DNA of 64,000 nucleotides, taken from Brevibacillus invocatus (GTDB taxonomy: Bacteria > Bacillota > Bacilli > Brevibacillales > Brevibacillaceae). A model generated the notes under the pieces. The model saw nothing but the letters and a program-made list of their open reading frames with translations. It was not told the origin of the DNA and made no database searches. Positions 46,471-55,292 of the stretch are shown piece by piece. Made by a program: the position numbers and the translations under genes. The DNA lies in contig NZ_RHHR01000009.1 in NCBI RefSeq assembly GCF_003710915.1, forward strand, positions 186,001 through 250,000, written 5' to 3'. Position 1 is the stretch's first letter; each line of letters starts with the position of its first letter.

Positions 46471-47132
46471 TGGACCGATTAGTCGAGATGATTCCATTAT
46501 TCACCAGATCCCTGGAAGAAACCGTGATCATGGTGGGTGTTTCCTTGTTCATCGCTACCGTGATCGGGATTCCGTTAGGCGTCCTGCTCGTGATCACACA
46601 AGGCAATCACCTTTTTCCAAACAAAACCCTTTTTCACATCCTGAATGCCATTATCAACGTCCTTCGTTCGCTGCCGTTCATTATCCTGATGGTCGCGATC
46701 ATTCCGTTTACCGAGCTGGTTGTCGGCACCTCCATCGGGATTGAAGGGGCCATCGTACCCCTGATTGTGTACACGGCACCGTACATTGCTCGTCTGATGG
46801 AAACAGCGCTGCTGGAAGTAGATCGCGGTGTCATCGAAGCGTATCAGGCGATGGGTGCTTCCCGCTCCCAGATCATCTTCCGCATCATGCTGCGTGAAGC
46901 CAGACCCGGTATCGTCCTGTGCTTGACCATCGCTACCATCGGTCTGATCGGAGCGACTGCAATGGCGGGTGCTGTAGGTGCGGGTGGTCTCGGTGACCTG
47001 GCCCTGCGATACGGCTACCAGCAATGGGATATCGAAGTCATGCTCATTACTGTCGTCATCCTCGTTGTTCTGGTTCAGCTGATCCAATCGCTTGGGAACT
47101 GGGCAGCAAAAAAATTGAAGAAAAGCGTGTAA
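46470..47132 (+). CDS. metI: Methionine ABC transporter permease
   Basis: Membrane subunit, 220 residues, five to six TM helices. MetI-type EAA region YQAMGASRSQIIFRIMLREA and C-terminal AGAVGAGGLGDLALRYGYQQ are both present. Starts at the last base of metN (TAATG), so translation is coupled. Confidence 0.95.
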   Translation: MDRLVEMIPLFTRSLEETVIMVGVSLFIATVIGIPLGVLLVITQGNHLFPNKTLFHILNAIINVLRSLPFIILMVAIIPFTELVVGTSIGIEGAIVPLIVYTAPYIARLMETALLEVDRGVIEAYQAMGASRSQIIFRIMLREARPGIVLCLTIATIGLIGATAMAGAVGAGGLGDLALRYGYQQWDIEVMLITVVILVVLVQLIQSLGNWAAKKLKKSV

Positions 47133-47138
47133 ATGAAC

Positions 47139-47165
47139 GAACCTCTAACCTTGTTAGGGGTTCTT
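47139..47165 (+). terminator. Terminator-like hairpin after metI
   Basis: GAACCTCTAAC / GTTAGGGGTTC, 6 bp after the metI stop. The T-tract is weak (TTCTTGTG), so termination may be partial. Confidence 0.6.
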
Positions 47166-47205
47166 GTGCGTAACAAGTCCGAACACGATGTAGGGAGGTT
47201 TTTCC

Positions 47206-48003
47206 ATGAACATATCCGCTGAGCGTCTGCTTGCAGATTTAAAAGCCATCACTGCGGAAGACCGCGCTACAGCCAACGAAACGATGCTGCACCAACACAG
47301 CAAGGACGAATCTCATCACACTCCCGTCTTGCCCGATGTTGTCGTCTTTCCAGCTTCTGCACAGGAAGTGTCCGCCATCCTTGCGTACGCAAACGAACAC
47401 GCCATTCCTGTAGTTCCCTTTGGGGCTGGCTCGAGTCTGGAGGGAAATAGCATTCCCCTGCAAGGGGGCATTTCCCTTGATTTTCAGCATATGAATCAGA
47501 TTGTGGAGGTTCGTCCCGATGATTTCCTCGTCCGTGTTCAGCCTGGAGTGACCCGCACACAGCTGAATCAGGCTTTGAAAAAGCATGGTCTCTTCTTTCC
47601 TGTAGACCCCGGTGCAGACGCGACGATTGGCGGCATGGCAGCGACCAACGCCAGCGGTACGACCAGTGTCCGCTATGGCATCATGCGCAGTCAGGTGCGC
47701 GATCTGGAGGTCGTCATGGCAGACGGCAGTCTGGTTCATACAGGAGGCTTGTCCGCAAAATCCTCGTCAGGCTATCACCTCACCAGTCTGTTCGTCGGTT
47801 CAGAGGGGACGCTCGGCGTATTTACGGAAATCACGCTCAAAGTGTACGGCATTCCCGAAACCGTCACGGGCGAGCACGGGATCGGCATCGGCAAAAAGAA
47901 ATACCTCGCCAAGGAGCATGCGGATTCGCTGCCACTCATGAAGCTGATCAAGCAGCAATTCGATCCCAAAAACATTCTAAATCCAGGGAAAATACTGGAC
48001 TAA
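47206..48003 (+). pseudogene. Internally deleted GlcD-like FAD-linked oxidase
   Basis: 265 residues in place of about 455. Residues 1-218 align end to end with the FAD-binding domain of the intact paralogue at 4354-5715 (VQPGVTRTQLN, GGMAATNASGTTSVRYG). At GIPETV-TGEHG (47851-47875) the sequence jumps to the last 45 residues, VTGEHGIGIGKKKY to NPGKILD. About 193 residues are missing, including the GHVGDGNYH catalytic segment and most of the substrate domain. The frame, the ATG and a GGGAGG ribosome site are intact, so a short protein may still be made; it may fold as an FAD domain but cannot be a normal oxidase. Possible read-through from metI. Confidence 0.85.
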
Positions 48004-48121
48004 GCAAGCTCTTTTCCCTGTGGATTCCTGCTTCGTTCACGAAATGTATCATTGTCACAGCCCAAGATATTAGTGTACACTTATAAATAAGCTTTATAAT
48101 CAGAGAGGAGCTACTCAAACG

Positions 48122-48580
48122 ATGAAAAAACTCGTTATGCTACTGGTTGCCTTCATGCTCGTTCTCGCTCCTGCTGGATATCAATACGATCTGGCAGATG
48201 CGAAAGGCTACAAGTCCGGAAAAAAATCCTTTAACTCCAACACGACTTCACCTACAAATACGCAAACTCCAGGCACTCCGAATTCCGGTGTGAATTCGCC
48301 TACTAATAAAGCTACAACCCCAACCAACGCACCTGCTGCTGCATCGACTACCAAATCCGGCGGCTTCATGGGCGGAGGCTTCATGAAAGGTCTCATGCTG
48401 GGTGGTTTGGCAGGTATGCTGTTTGGCGGCTTGTTTGGCGACATGGGCGCTCTCGGTGCGATCTTCGGTTTCCTGATCAACATGCTGGCGATCGTCGCTG
48501 TCATCGTCTTGATCCGCAAGATCTTTGTTTATTTCAAAACACAACGTGAGAAACGGGAAGCGAACGCATGGAAAAGATAA
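48122..48580 (+). CDS. Small membrane protein with Thr/Pro/Asn-rich linker
   Basis: 152 residues, no known family recognised. Signal peptide (1-27), a low-complexity extracellular stretch rich in Thr, Asn, Pro and Ala (about 35-78), a Gly/Met-rich hydrophobic segment (GGFMGGGFMKGLMLGGLAGM, about 80-110) and a second TM helix (IFGFLINMLAIVAVIVLIRK), ending in a basic tail. The Gly-rich helix pair recalls the N-terminal part of Tim44-like bacterial proteins, but I would not name it so. GAGAGGAG before the ATG. Overlaps yxcD by 13 bp. Confidence 0.8.
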   Translation: MKKLVMLLVAFMLVLAPAGYQYDLADAKGYKSGKKSFNSNTTSPTNTQTPGTPNSGVNSPTNKATTPTNAPAAASTTKSGGFMGGGFMKGLMLGGLAGMLFGGLFGDMGALGAIFGFLINMLAIVAVIVLIRKIFVYFKTQREKREANAWKR

Positions 48581-48870
48581 CCTTCTCTGAACAATTGCTG
48601 ATTAACGCCATCTGCATGCATGTGGCGAGCAAAAAACAGATTCAACCACAGGAAGTCGAGGTTGAACTGATGTGGGATGAGGAATACGGTTTTTCCGCAG
48701 AGGTATCCTCACTGGGCAGACAACAAATCTTCATCGAGGTCAACCTGATTGAAGCAATCCGCTACTATCTACAGACACAGATGCAGCGCAATCCTTACAC
48801 AGCTGGGATTGAACTCGTCCTGGATGAAGAAGAAGGCATTCAAGCTTTTGTAACATACCAAGGTCAATAA
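48568..48870 (+). CDS. YxcD family protein (DUF2653)
   Basis: 100 residues, soluble, acidic. Matches the YxcD/DUF2653 family of Bacillales (FSEQLLINAICMHVASKKQ and VEVELMWDEEYGFSAEV). Function unknown. Starts inside the end of the preceding membrane protein gene, so the two probably work together. Confidence 0.85.
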   Translation: MEKITFSEQLLINAICMHVASKKQIQPQEVEVELMWDEEYGFSAEVSSLGRQQIFIEVNLIEAIRYYLQTQMQRNPYTAGIELVLDEEEGIQAFVTYQGQ

Positions 48871-48875
48871 ACACA

Positions 48876-48923
48876 GGGGCTGACCCTCAAGTTGATTTCT
48901 CTACTTGAGGGTCAGCCCCTTCA
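48876..48923. terminator. Long hairpin between converging genes
   Basis: GGGGCTGACCCTCAAG / CTTGAGGGTCAGCCCC, a perfect 16-bp stem with a 12-nt loop. It lies just after yxcD and 50 bp from the end of the fbpC-like gene. It lacks a strong T-tract on either side but is stable enough to end both transcripts. Confidence 0.65.
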
Positions 48924-48972
48924 ACTGTTTCCAACCTCTATGAAACCCTATATGAGCGTACGCCACCATCGT

Positions 48973-49608
48973 TTACAAGGTGATTTCACTGTTACAAATC
49001 GCCTTTACATCCTGATAATCATGGGTCACGAGCAAACAAGTCATCTTTGCCTTTCTCAGGATAGCACTGAGCTCATCTCGGATGCTGCTCCTTAATTCTG
49101 TATCCAGATTACTGAAAGGCTCATCCATCAATAAGAGAGACGGCTTGGGGGCGAGTGCACGAGCAAGAGCCACACGTTGCTGCTGTCCACCACTCAACTC
49201 GTGAGGATAGCGCTTCCTGAACTCTTGTAGCTGCACAAGCTCGATCATCTCGTCGAGTCGCGCTTTGCGTTCTGTTCTCGACATGCGATGCAAACCAAAC
49301 TCAATGTTTTTTTCGACGTTCAGATGTGGAAACAACGCATAGTCCTGGAAGACCATGCCCACTCCACGATCTTCCGGCGCAACAAAGGTTTGTCCATCCA
49401 CGACTACCTGGTCAGCAATCGAGATCATGCCACGATCCGGTGTCCCTAGACCGGCAATTAAACGAAGCAACGTGCTTTTCCCACTTCCACTTGGGCCGAG
49501 TATTCCCACAATCTCTCCCTGATCAATCGAAAAGGTAACCTTATTCAAAATAGGCGGCTGCTTGCTTGTATAGGTATAGGAAACCTCTTGTATGTTTACA
49601 AAGCTCAT
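48973..49608 (-). CDS. Iron(III)-type ABC transporter ATPase, short (FbpC-like)
   Basis: 211 residues: Walker A GPSGSGKST, Q-loop VFQDYALFPHLNV, signature LSGGQQQRVALARALA, Walker B LLLMDEPFSNLD, H-loop VTHDYQD. It stops shortly after the H-loop (KAICNSEITL), so the usual C-terminal TOBE domain of FbpC (about 120 residues) is absent. This may be a natural short form or a truncation; no further matching sequence was found downstream. Its start overlaps the permease stop by 4 bp (ATGA). Third gene of a Fur-box-preceded iron operon. Confidence 0.85.
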   Translation of the reverse strand: MSFVNIQEVSYTYTSKQPPILNKVTFSIDQGEIVGILGPSGSGKSTLLRLIAGLGTPDRGMISIADQVVVDGQTFVAPEDRGVGMVFQDYALFPHLNVEKNIEFGLHRMSRTERKARLDEMIELVQLQEFRKRYPHELSGGQQQRVALARALAPKPSLLLMDEPFSNLDTELRSSIRDELSAILRKAKMTCLLVTHDYQDVKAICNSEITL

Positions 49609-51257
49609 TTTTCCATCTTCTTTCCTAATTGATGAAATAGAAGCACAGAAATGACGCTGACAGTAATGATAAACAAGGAAGGAATGGCAGCTTCGATCAC
49701 GCGCTCGTCACTAGCATACTGATAGGTCTTGGTAGACAGCGTCTCAAAGTTAAACGGTCGAAGCAACAGTGCCATCGGTAGTTCCTTTATGATCTCCACG
49801 AAGGTGAGAATGGTCCCGCCCATAAGCGCACCTTTGATCAAGAAGAGATCCACTTTAAAAAAGGTTCGGGTAATGCCGTAGCCAAGCGTGCGAGAAGCGT
49901 GCGTATAAACCATCCCTACCTTTTCAAAGCCTGCTTCTACTGCATTGTAGCCGGTAGCCATAAATCGGACAACATAAGCGACAATCAGCATGACCAGTGA
50001 CATGCTCAACAGCAGGGGGGCATCCTCATAACCGAAGAGGAGATAGACAAACTCCATTCTTTCGTCCAGTGCAATAAAAAACGTAAGCACACCAATTGCA
50101 ATGATAGCACCGGGAAGAGAATAACCAGACACCATGAGTTTGGATAAGACTGTGCCGAACCGGTTTGGTTGCAGACGAGCCACGTTGGCTACTACCACAG
50201 CAAGAAACATAATCATACCGGTAGCAATGGCAGCAACGAATAAGGTATTGATCGTCAACTCGAAAAAGGCAACCGTTAAGACATCCTCATACGTCCAGTA
50301 TGACCAGACAATCAATTGAATAACAGGAATCAGAAAAGAACAGGCAAATACAGCCCCACAAAAGAACAGAGCAGCAAAAGAAGAGAATCCTTTGAGCCGC
50401 TTTGGAACAAGTTGACTCGACTTGCTGGTAGAGGCGCTATACTTGCGGTTATACCGAAGCATTCTCTCGATCAGGAACAATCCCAGCACTCCTGCCATCA
50501 TCCATGCGGACAATCTGAGTGCGGTATCTACATCGTACATGCCAAACCACGTCTGAAAAATAGCAGTAGAAATGGTTTGGATTCCAAAGTAACTGGTTAC
50601 GCCATAATCACTTATAACCTCAAAAATGACTAGCATCAAACTGCCAATAATAGCAGGTTGTGAAATTGGCAAGACAATCCGGAAAAAGATTGAGACTGGT
50701 TTTCGGCCGAGCAAGATCGCATTTTCCACATAAGATCCACTTTGTCGCTCAAGAAAGGAGCGGGTAAGCATGTAGACGTAAGGATACAGGAACAGCGTGA
50801 AAATAAAAACAGCTCCGGGAAAGGACATAATATCAAACCACTTTTGGTCAGGCGTAAACCCGAATGTGGAGCGCAGCGCAGTTTGTACAACTCCCGTATA
50901 GCTGAGCATAGCACTGTATGTATAAGCGGCGATATACGGCGGAATCGAGAGCGGTAATACAAGTGCCCAGTGAAAAAAACGCTTCAATGGAAAATCGTAA
51001 GCCGCAATCAGCCACGCCAGTGTCACACCGATCATGACCGTGAGGATTCCCGTAAAAAGCATAAGCCCTACGGATTGCAGGATATAATTCGTCAGCATGT
51101 ACTGCTTGATGTGCTCCCAGTTTTCATTGGGTTCTGCAAACAAGGAAACAAATATAGAGAAAACGGGCAGCAGAATGACTGCTACCCCGATCAGGCTGAT
51201 GAACAACCAGCCATTTGTATTCATTTTGATATTGCGCAGCAAGGTTTTGAAAACCAT
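49605..51257 (-). CDS. Iron(III) ABC transporter permease (FbpB-like, fused dimer)
   Basis: 550 residues with about 12 TM helices in two homologous halves, as in FbpB/SfuB. Two EAA loops: VENAILLGRKPVSIFFRIVL in the first half and EKVGMVYTHASRTLGYGITR in the second. Its ATG directly follows the binding protein stop. Takes ferric iron released from the binding protein across the membrane. Confidence 0.92.
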   Translation of the reverse strand: MVFKTLLRNIKMNTNGWLFISLIGVAVILLPVFSIFVSLFAEPNENWEHIKQYMLTNYILQSVGLMLFTGILTVMIGVTLAWLIAAYDFPLKRFFHWALVLPLSIPPYIAAYTYSAMLSYTGVVQTALRSTFGFTPDQKWFDIMSFPGAVFIFTLFLYPYVYMLTRSFLERQSGSYVENAILLGRKPVSIFFRIVLPISQPAIIGSLMLVIFEVISDYGVTSYFGIQTISTAIFQTWFGMYDVDTALRLSAWMMAGVLGLFLIERMLRYNRKYSASTSKSSQLVPKRLKGFSSFAALFFCGAVFACSFLIPVIQLIVWSYWTYEDVLTVAFFELTINTLFVAAIATGMIMFLAVVVANVARLQPNRFGTVLSKLMVSGYSLPGAIIAIGVLTFFIALDERMEFVYLLFGYEDAPLLLSMSLVMLIVAYVVRFMATGYNAVEAGFEKVGMVYTHASRTLGYGITRTFFKVDLFLIKGALMGGTILTFVEIIKELPMALLLRPFNFETLSTKTYQYASDERVIEAAIPSLFIITVSVISVLLFHQLGKKMEK

Positions 51258-52349
51258 TTATTTCCATCCTACTTTGTTCAGGATCTCGATTGCCTTTTTA
51301 TTGTGCACGCCCAGCTTGGCAAAGTCAATTTCTTGCGCCTTAAATTCTCCGAATGTATTCAGAATCTCCGGCTTTTCTGCCTTTTCATTTACCGGGTATT
51401 CAAAGTTTTGCTTCGACATGATCGACTGCGCTTCCTCAGAGGTCAAATACTCAATCAGTTTAACCGCGTTCTCTTTGTTCTTGCTGTGCTTGGTCAAACC
51501 AACCCCGCTAATGTTGAGATGCGTACCCGTAGTTTCCTGGTTTGGAAAGAAGACGCCGATTTTCTCACTCGCCTTTACCTCTTCCGGGTCTTTGGAATTC
51601 ATCATTTGGCCCACATAATACGTATTCATGATGGCTACATCACCCACTCCGGCAGCGATCGCTTTCGCCTGGTCACGATCTCCGCCTTCAGGGTCACGGC
51701 TCATGTTGGCCACAATTCCCTTTGCCCATTCTTCTGTCTTCTCTTCACCATTGAGCTCTATCAAGGATGCGACCAGCGATTGGTTATACATGCTGCTGGA
51801 AGAACGGACCAACACTTTTCCCTTCCATTGATCGTTAGCCAGGTCCTCATAGGTAGAGAGCTGCTCTGGCTTTACACGTTCTTTCGAGTAGGCGATAATT
51901 CTGGCACGCGTAGATAATCCGATCCATTGGTTATCTTTATCACGGTATTTCTCGGCTACTTGCGCATTCACGAGATCAGACTGCACGGGCTGCAGGACGT
52001 CGCTTTCCTTGGCGTTGTTCAAGACACCGCCGTCCACTGTAATAAACAAGTCGGCTGGAGAGTTCTTTCCTTCACGCTTCAATCGTTCAATCAACTCTTC
52101 TGCCTTGCCTTTTACCACATTTACCTTGATGCCCGTAGCATCGGTAAAGTTTTTATAGAGCACATCATCCACTTCATAATGTCTAGCGGTATAAATATTG
52201 ACTTCCTGATCTTTGGCTGGTGCAGTGGCATTCGCATTTTCCTTTTGTGCCGGCTGCCCTTGTTCCTGTGATCCAGCCCCGCATCCAGCAAGTAGACTAG
52301 TCGCTAAGAATGCTGCAAAAATTTTAGAGAAAACAGTGTGACGCTTCAT
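51258..52349 (-). CDS. Iron(III) ABC transporter substrate-binding lipoprotein (FbpA-like)
   Basis: 363 residues: signal peptide and lipobox LLAGC (Cys23), then the ferric-binding fold with VNIYTARHYEVDDVLYKNF, DLFITVDGGVLNNA and the tandem-Tyr segment DVAIMNTYYVGQM expected to hold Fe(III). I chose the ATG at 52349 (MKRHTVF), with GGGGAGG upstream; the open frame goes 22 codons further but the signal peptide starts here. A Fur box lies 27 bp upstream. Confidence 0.92.
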   Translation of the reverse strand: MKRHTVFSKIFAAFLATSLLAGCGAGSQEQGQPAQKENANATAPAKDQEVNIYTARHYEVDDVLYKNFTDATGIKVNVVKGKAEELIERLKREGKNSPADLFITVDGGVLNNAKESDVLQPVQSDLVNAQVAEKYRDKDNQWIGLSTRARIIAYSKERVKPEQLSTYEDLANDQWKGKVLVRSSSSMYNQSLVASLIELNGEEKTEEWAKGIVANMSRDPEGGDRDQAKAIAAGVGDVAIMNTYYVGQMMNSKDPEEVKASEKIGVFFPNQETTGTHLNISGVGLTKHSKNKENAVKLIEYLTSEEAQSIMSKQNFEYPVNEKAEKPEILNTFGEFKAQEIDFAKLGVHNKKAIEILNKVGWK

Positions 52350-52375
52350 CGTATATATCCTCCCCGATCTAACAT

Positions 52376-52394
52376 GAAAACAATTCTCATTATC
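52376..52394. promoter_or_regulatory. Fur box upstream of the FbpABC-like operon
   Basis: Minus strand GATAATGAGAATTGTTTTC matches 14-15 of 19 positions of the Fur consensus, 27 bp upstream of the fbpA-like start. Implies iron repression. Confidence 0.7.
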
Positions 52395-52488
52395 AATGAA
52401 TAAAATCATACACACTTTTCAGCGTAATGTCAATCTATATTGATTTCTTCAACATGATTGCAACTATGAAAATCTTCTACGTGAAAGA

Positions 52489-53484
52489 CTACCATTTCAC
52501 GTTGTTCAATACTTCGTTTGCCATTTGTGCAGTGGATTCCAGTCCGCCACCGGAGAGGTACCAGTAGTTCGCATCGAGGTAAACGATGTTTCCATCTTTA
52601 AACGCTTTCGTGTTTTTCACCAGGTCGTTCTCAATCAGCTGCTTAGCGGTAGAAGCAGCACCTTCGTTGATTACACCACGGTCTACTACGAACAGATAGT
52701 CAGGGTTTTTCTCCATGATATATTCGTTGGAAACGCTTTGTCCGTGAGTCGTTACTTCAATTTTATCGTCAGCTGCCGCGAAGCCAAACACTTCATGCAA
52801 GATACCAAAACGGGATCCTGGACCGTAAGCACTGATTTTTCCTTCGTTCGTCAGGACGATCAGGGCTTTCTTGTCTGCTGCAGCACTCGTTTTCTCTTTC
52901 AACTGTTTGATGCTCTCATCGATTTTAGCCAATTCTGCATCTACTTCTGCTTCTTTACCAAAGATAGTTCCCAGTGTTTTCATGTTTTCAGTGAAAGAAG
53001 GCATGTAGTTTTGCGTATCTACACCCAGGAAGATGGTAGGCGCAATTTTGTTCAATTCTTCATAAGCCTCTTGCTGTCTTCCGGAAATCAGGATAACGTC
53101 CGGTTTCATCGCATTGATTTTCTCGAAATCAGGCTCTTTCAGACTGCCTGCATTTTTATATTTTGCATCTTCGTATTTTTTCAGATATGGCGGAATGTTC
53201 GCTTGCGCTACACCCGTTACTTCAACACCCAGTTTGTCCAGGGAATCCAATACACCAAAGTCAAACACAACAACGGTTTGAGAGTTCTTTTTCAGTTTTG
53301 CTTCACCCAGTTTGTGTTTGATTGTAATTTCCTCAGATTCAACTGCTGGAGCTGTAGCATTTGCACTAGTTGCCGGAGCTTCGCTATTGTTTGCTGGTGC
53401 AGGCGCTGTCGTTGCAGATCCGCAAGCAGCGGTAAATACAGCCAACAGGCCCGTCATGAGCAGCATGGATAATTTTTTCTTCAC
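52489..53484 (-). CDS. Siderophore-binding lipoprotein (YclQ/FatB-like)
   Basis: Extracellular receptor of a ferric siderophore importer; in Bacillus subtilis YclQ binds petrobactin. 331 residues: signal peptide with FTAAC (Cys21), linker rich in Ala/Pro/Thr, then a periplasmic-binding type III fold (TVVVFDFGVLDSLDKLGVEV, NAMKPDVILISGRQQEAYEE). I chose the GTG at 53484 over the GTG three codons earlier because AGAGGTG is six bases upstream. Order N-O-P-Q in transcription direction equals the Bacillus yclNOPQ operon. Ligand inferred from that. Confidence 0.9.
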   Translation of the reverse strand: MKKKLSMLLMTGLLAVFTAACGSATTAPAPANNSEAPATSANATAPAVESEEITIKHKLGEAKLKKNSQTVVVFDFGVLDSLDKLGVEVTGVAQANIPPYLKKYEDAKYKNAGSLKEPDFEKINAMKPDVILISGRQQEAYEELNKIAPTIFLGVDTQNYMPSFTENMKTLGTIFGKEAEVDAELAKIDESIKQLKEKTSAAADKKALIVLTNEGKISAYGPGSRFGILHEVFGFAAADDKIEVTTHGQSVSNEYIMEKNPDYLFVVDRGVINEGAASTAKQLIENDLVKNTKAFKDGNIVYLDANYWYLSGGGLESTAQMANEVLNNVKW

Positions 53485-53595
53485 TTCTATCACCTCTATA
53501 AAATAGTTGGTACTTATTTAAAATTATTGATGGAAATAGAGCGCGCGCTTGCCAGACCTCCACCATAATAATTTTACGAACAGGGAGCAGATTGC

Positions 53596-54354
53596 TTACG
53601 CGTAATACACGCAGATTTTATTCTGATCGATGTCCTCGATCTGAATATCCATGTCATAGACACTTTTCAAAATGTGCGAGTTGATGATCCTGTCTGTCTC
53701 GCCTTCCTCCACTACCTTGCCATCCTTCAGAGCGACAATGTAGTCCGAGTAGCAAGAGGCAAAGTTGATATCATGAATGACGATAATCACAGTCTTGCCC
53801 AGCTCATCGACCAGTCTTCGCAGCACCTTCATGATCTGAACGGAGTGCTTCATATCCAGATTGTTCAGCGGCTCATCCAAGAGTATGTACTCTGTGTTTT
53901 GAGCAATAACCATCGCGATATAGGCCCGTTGTTTTTGACCGCCACTCAATTGATCCAGAAACTTGTGCTGGATATCCTCGAGCTCCATGTAGCGAATCGC
54001 TTCATCTACATGCTTCCAGTCTTCTTGGGTCAGGTTTCCTTGTGAATAAGGGAAGCGCCCAAAGCTTACGAGCTCGCGAATCGTCAAACGAATCGTGATG
54101 TGATTGGACTGCTTCAGGATGGAGATCTTCTTGGCCAAGTCCTGACTCTTGGACTTGCTGATATCCTGACCCTCCAGCAAAATTTCTCCCTGATCCTTCG
54201 TGAGCAGTCGGCTGATCATGGACAGCAAGGTACTTTTCCCCGCTCCATTGGGCCCGATAAAGGACGTGATTTTGCCCTTCGAAATCTTCAGGGAAACATC
54301 CTCGACGACATATTTGTTGCTGTAGCGTTTCGAGACATTTTTTACTTCTATCAT
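53596..54354 (-). CDS. Ferric siderophore ABC transporter ATPase (YclP-like)
   Basis: 252 residues of the FecE/FhuC class: Walker A GPNGAGKSTL, Q-loop near KQSNHITIRLTIRELV, signature LSGGQKQRAYIAMVIAQ, Walker B YILLDEPLNNLD, H-loop VIHDINFA. Start overlaps the upstream permease stop by 4 bp. 111 bp separate it from the binding protein gene. Confidence 0.93.
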   Translation of the reverse strand: MIEVKNVSKRYSNKYVVEDVSLKISKGKITSFIGPNGAGKSTLLSMISRLLTKDQGEILLEGQDISKSKSQDLAKKISILKQSNHITIRLTIRELVSFGRFPYSQGNLTQEDWKHVDEAIRYMELEDIQHKFLDQLSGGQKQRAYIAMVIAQNTEYILLDEPLNNLDMKHSVQIMKVLRRLVDELGKTVIIVIHDINFASCYSDYIVALKDGKVVEEGETDRIINSHILKSVYDMDIQIEDIDQNKICVYYA

Positions 54355-55292
54355 GATTTATTCTCCTTTAGCAGAAGATAAATGAAGTAAACTCCACCGA
54401 TAAAGTTGACGATGACACTGATCGTAGTCGAGAACGTAAATACTCTTTCGACGATCAGCAATCCGCCCACCAAGGCGATAATGCTGACCAGTGAGGCACC
54501 CATGAGCAAATGCTTGTGCCGGTAGGTCTTCATAAACTGATAAGCGACGTTGGCTACGAGCAGTCCCAGGAAAGTAATCGGTCCAACCAGTGCAGTCGCG
54601 ATCGATACGAGGATCGCGATCACAATCAACAGCCGCTTTACCACATAATCGTAATCTACACCCAAATTGATTGCCTCATCCCTGCCCAATGAAAGGACAT
54701 CGAGATACTTGAGAAAAGGTCTGAGGTAGAAACCGATGGCGATGACCAGACCGCAGCTGATGATCAGCAGGTCGGTATTCACATTGTTAAAGCTGGCAAA
54801 CATGCGGTCCTGCACAATCATAAATTCATTTGGATCAATCAGCACTTGCAGGAAGGACGAAAGACTGTTGAACAAGGTGCCGAAGATCAAGCCAATCAAT
54901 AGAAGGAAGTAGATGTTTCTTCCCTCTCGTTTGAACAGCAATTTATACAAAAGAGTGGCGAACAAAACCATCAAACCGACGGAAATGATAAAGTTGATAT
55001 TTTTGTCCATCGCTGTGCGACTTGCAGATCCTAGCACGAAGATGACGAAGGTCTGGATAAACATATAGAGGGAATCCAAACCGATGATGCTCGGCGTTAA
55101 AATCCGGTTGTTCGTAATCGTTTGAAAAATGACAGTGGAGATGGCGATTACACTACCTGTTAAGATAATGGCCAGGATTTTCTTAAAGCGTCTTGGCAGG
55201 ACATAATCCCAGTTGCCACCCGCATCGATCATCATAAATATGGCTATCAACACAACGGATATGAGCGCTAGTACCCCAATTTTTGCTTTCAT
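54351..55292 (-). CDS. Ferric siderophore ABC transporter permease (YclO-like)
   Basis: FecCD-family permease, 313 residues, about nine helices. Family segments: FQTITNNRILTPSIIGLDSL, LSLGRDEAINLGVDYDYV (coupling helix) and VGPITFLGLLVANVAYQF. Overlaps the preceding permease gene by 4 bp. Confidence 0.93.
   Translation of the reverse strand: MKAKIGVLALISVVLIAIFMMIDAGGNWDYVLPRRFKKILAIILTGSVIAISTVIFQTITNNRILTPSIIGLDSLYMFIQTFVIFVLGSASRTAMDKNINFIISVGLMVLFATLLYKLLFKREGRNIYFLLLIGLIFGTLFNSLSSFLQVLIDPNEFMIVQDRMFASFNNVNTDLLIISCGLVIAIGFYLRPFLKYLDVLSLGRDEAINLGVDYDYVVKRLLIVIAILVSIATALVGPITFLGLLVANVAYQFMKTYRHKHLLMGASLVSIIALVGGLLIVERVFTFSTTISVIVNFIGGVYFIYLLLKENKS

Noticed and set aside
50970..51917. 315-codon plus-strand frame
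   Set aside because: Antisense to the iron permease and binding protein genes; no supporting signal.
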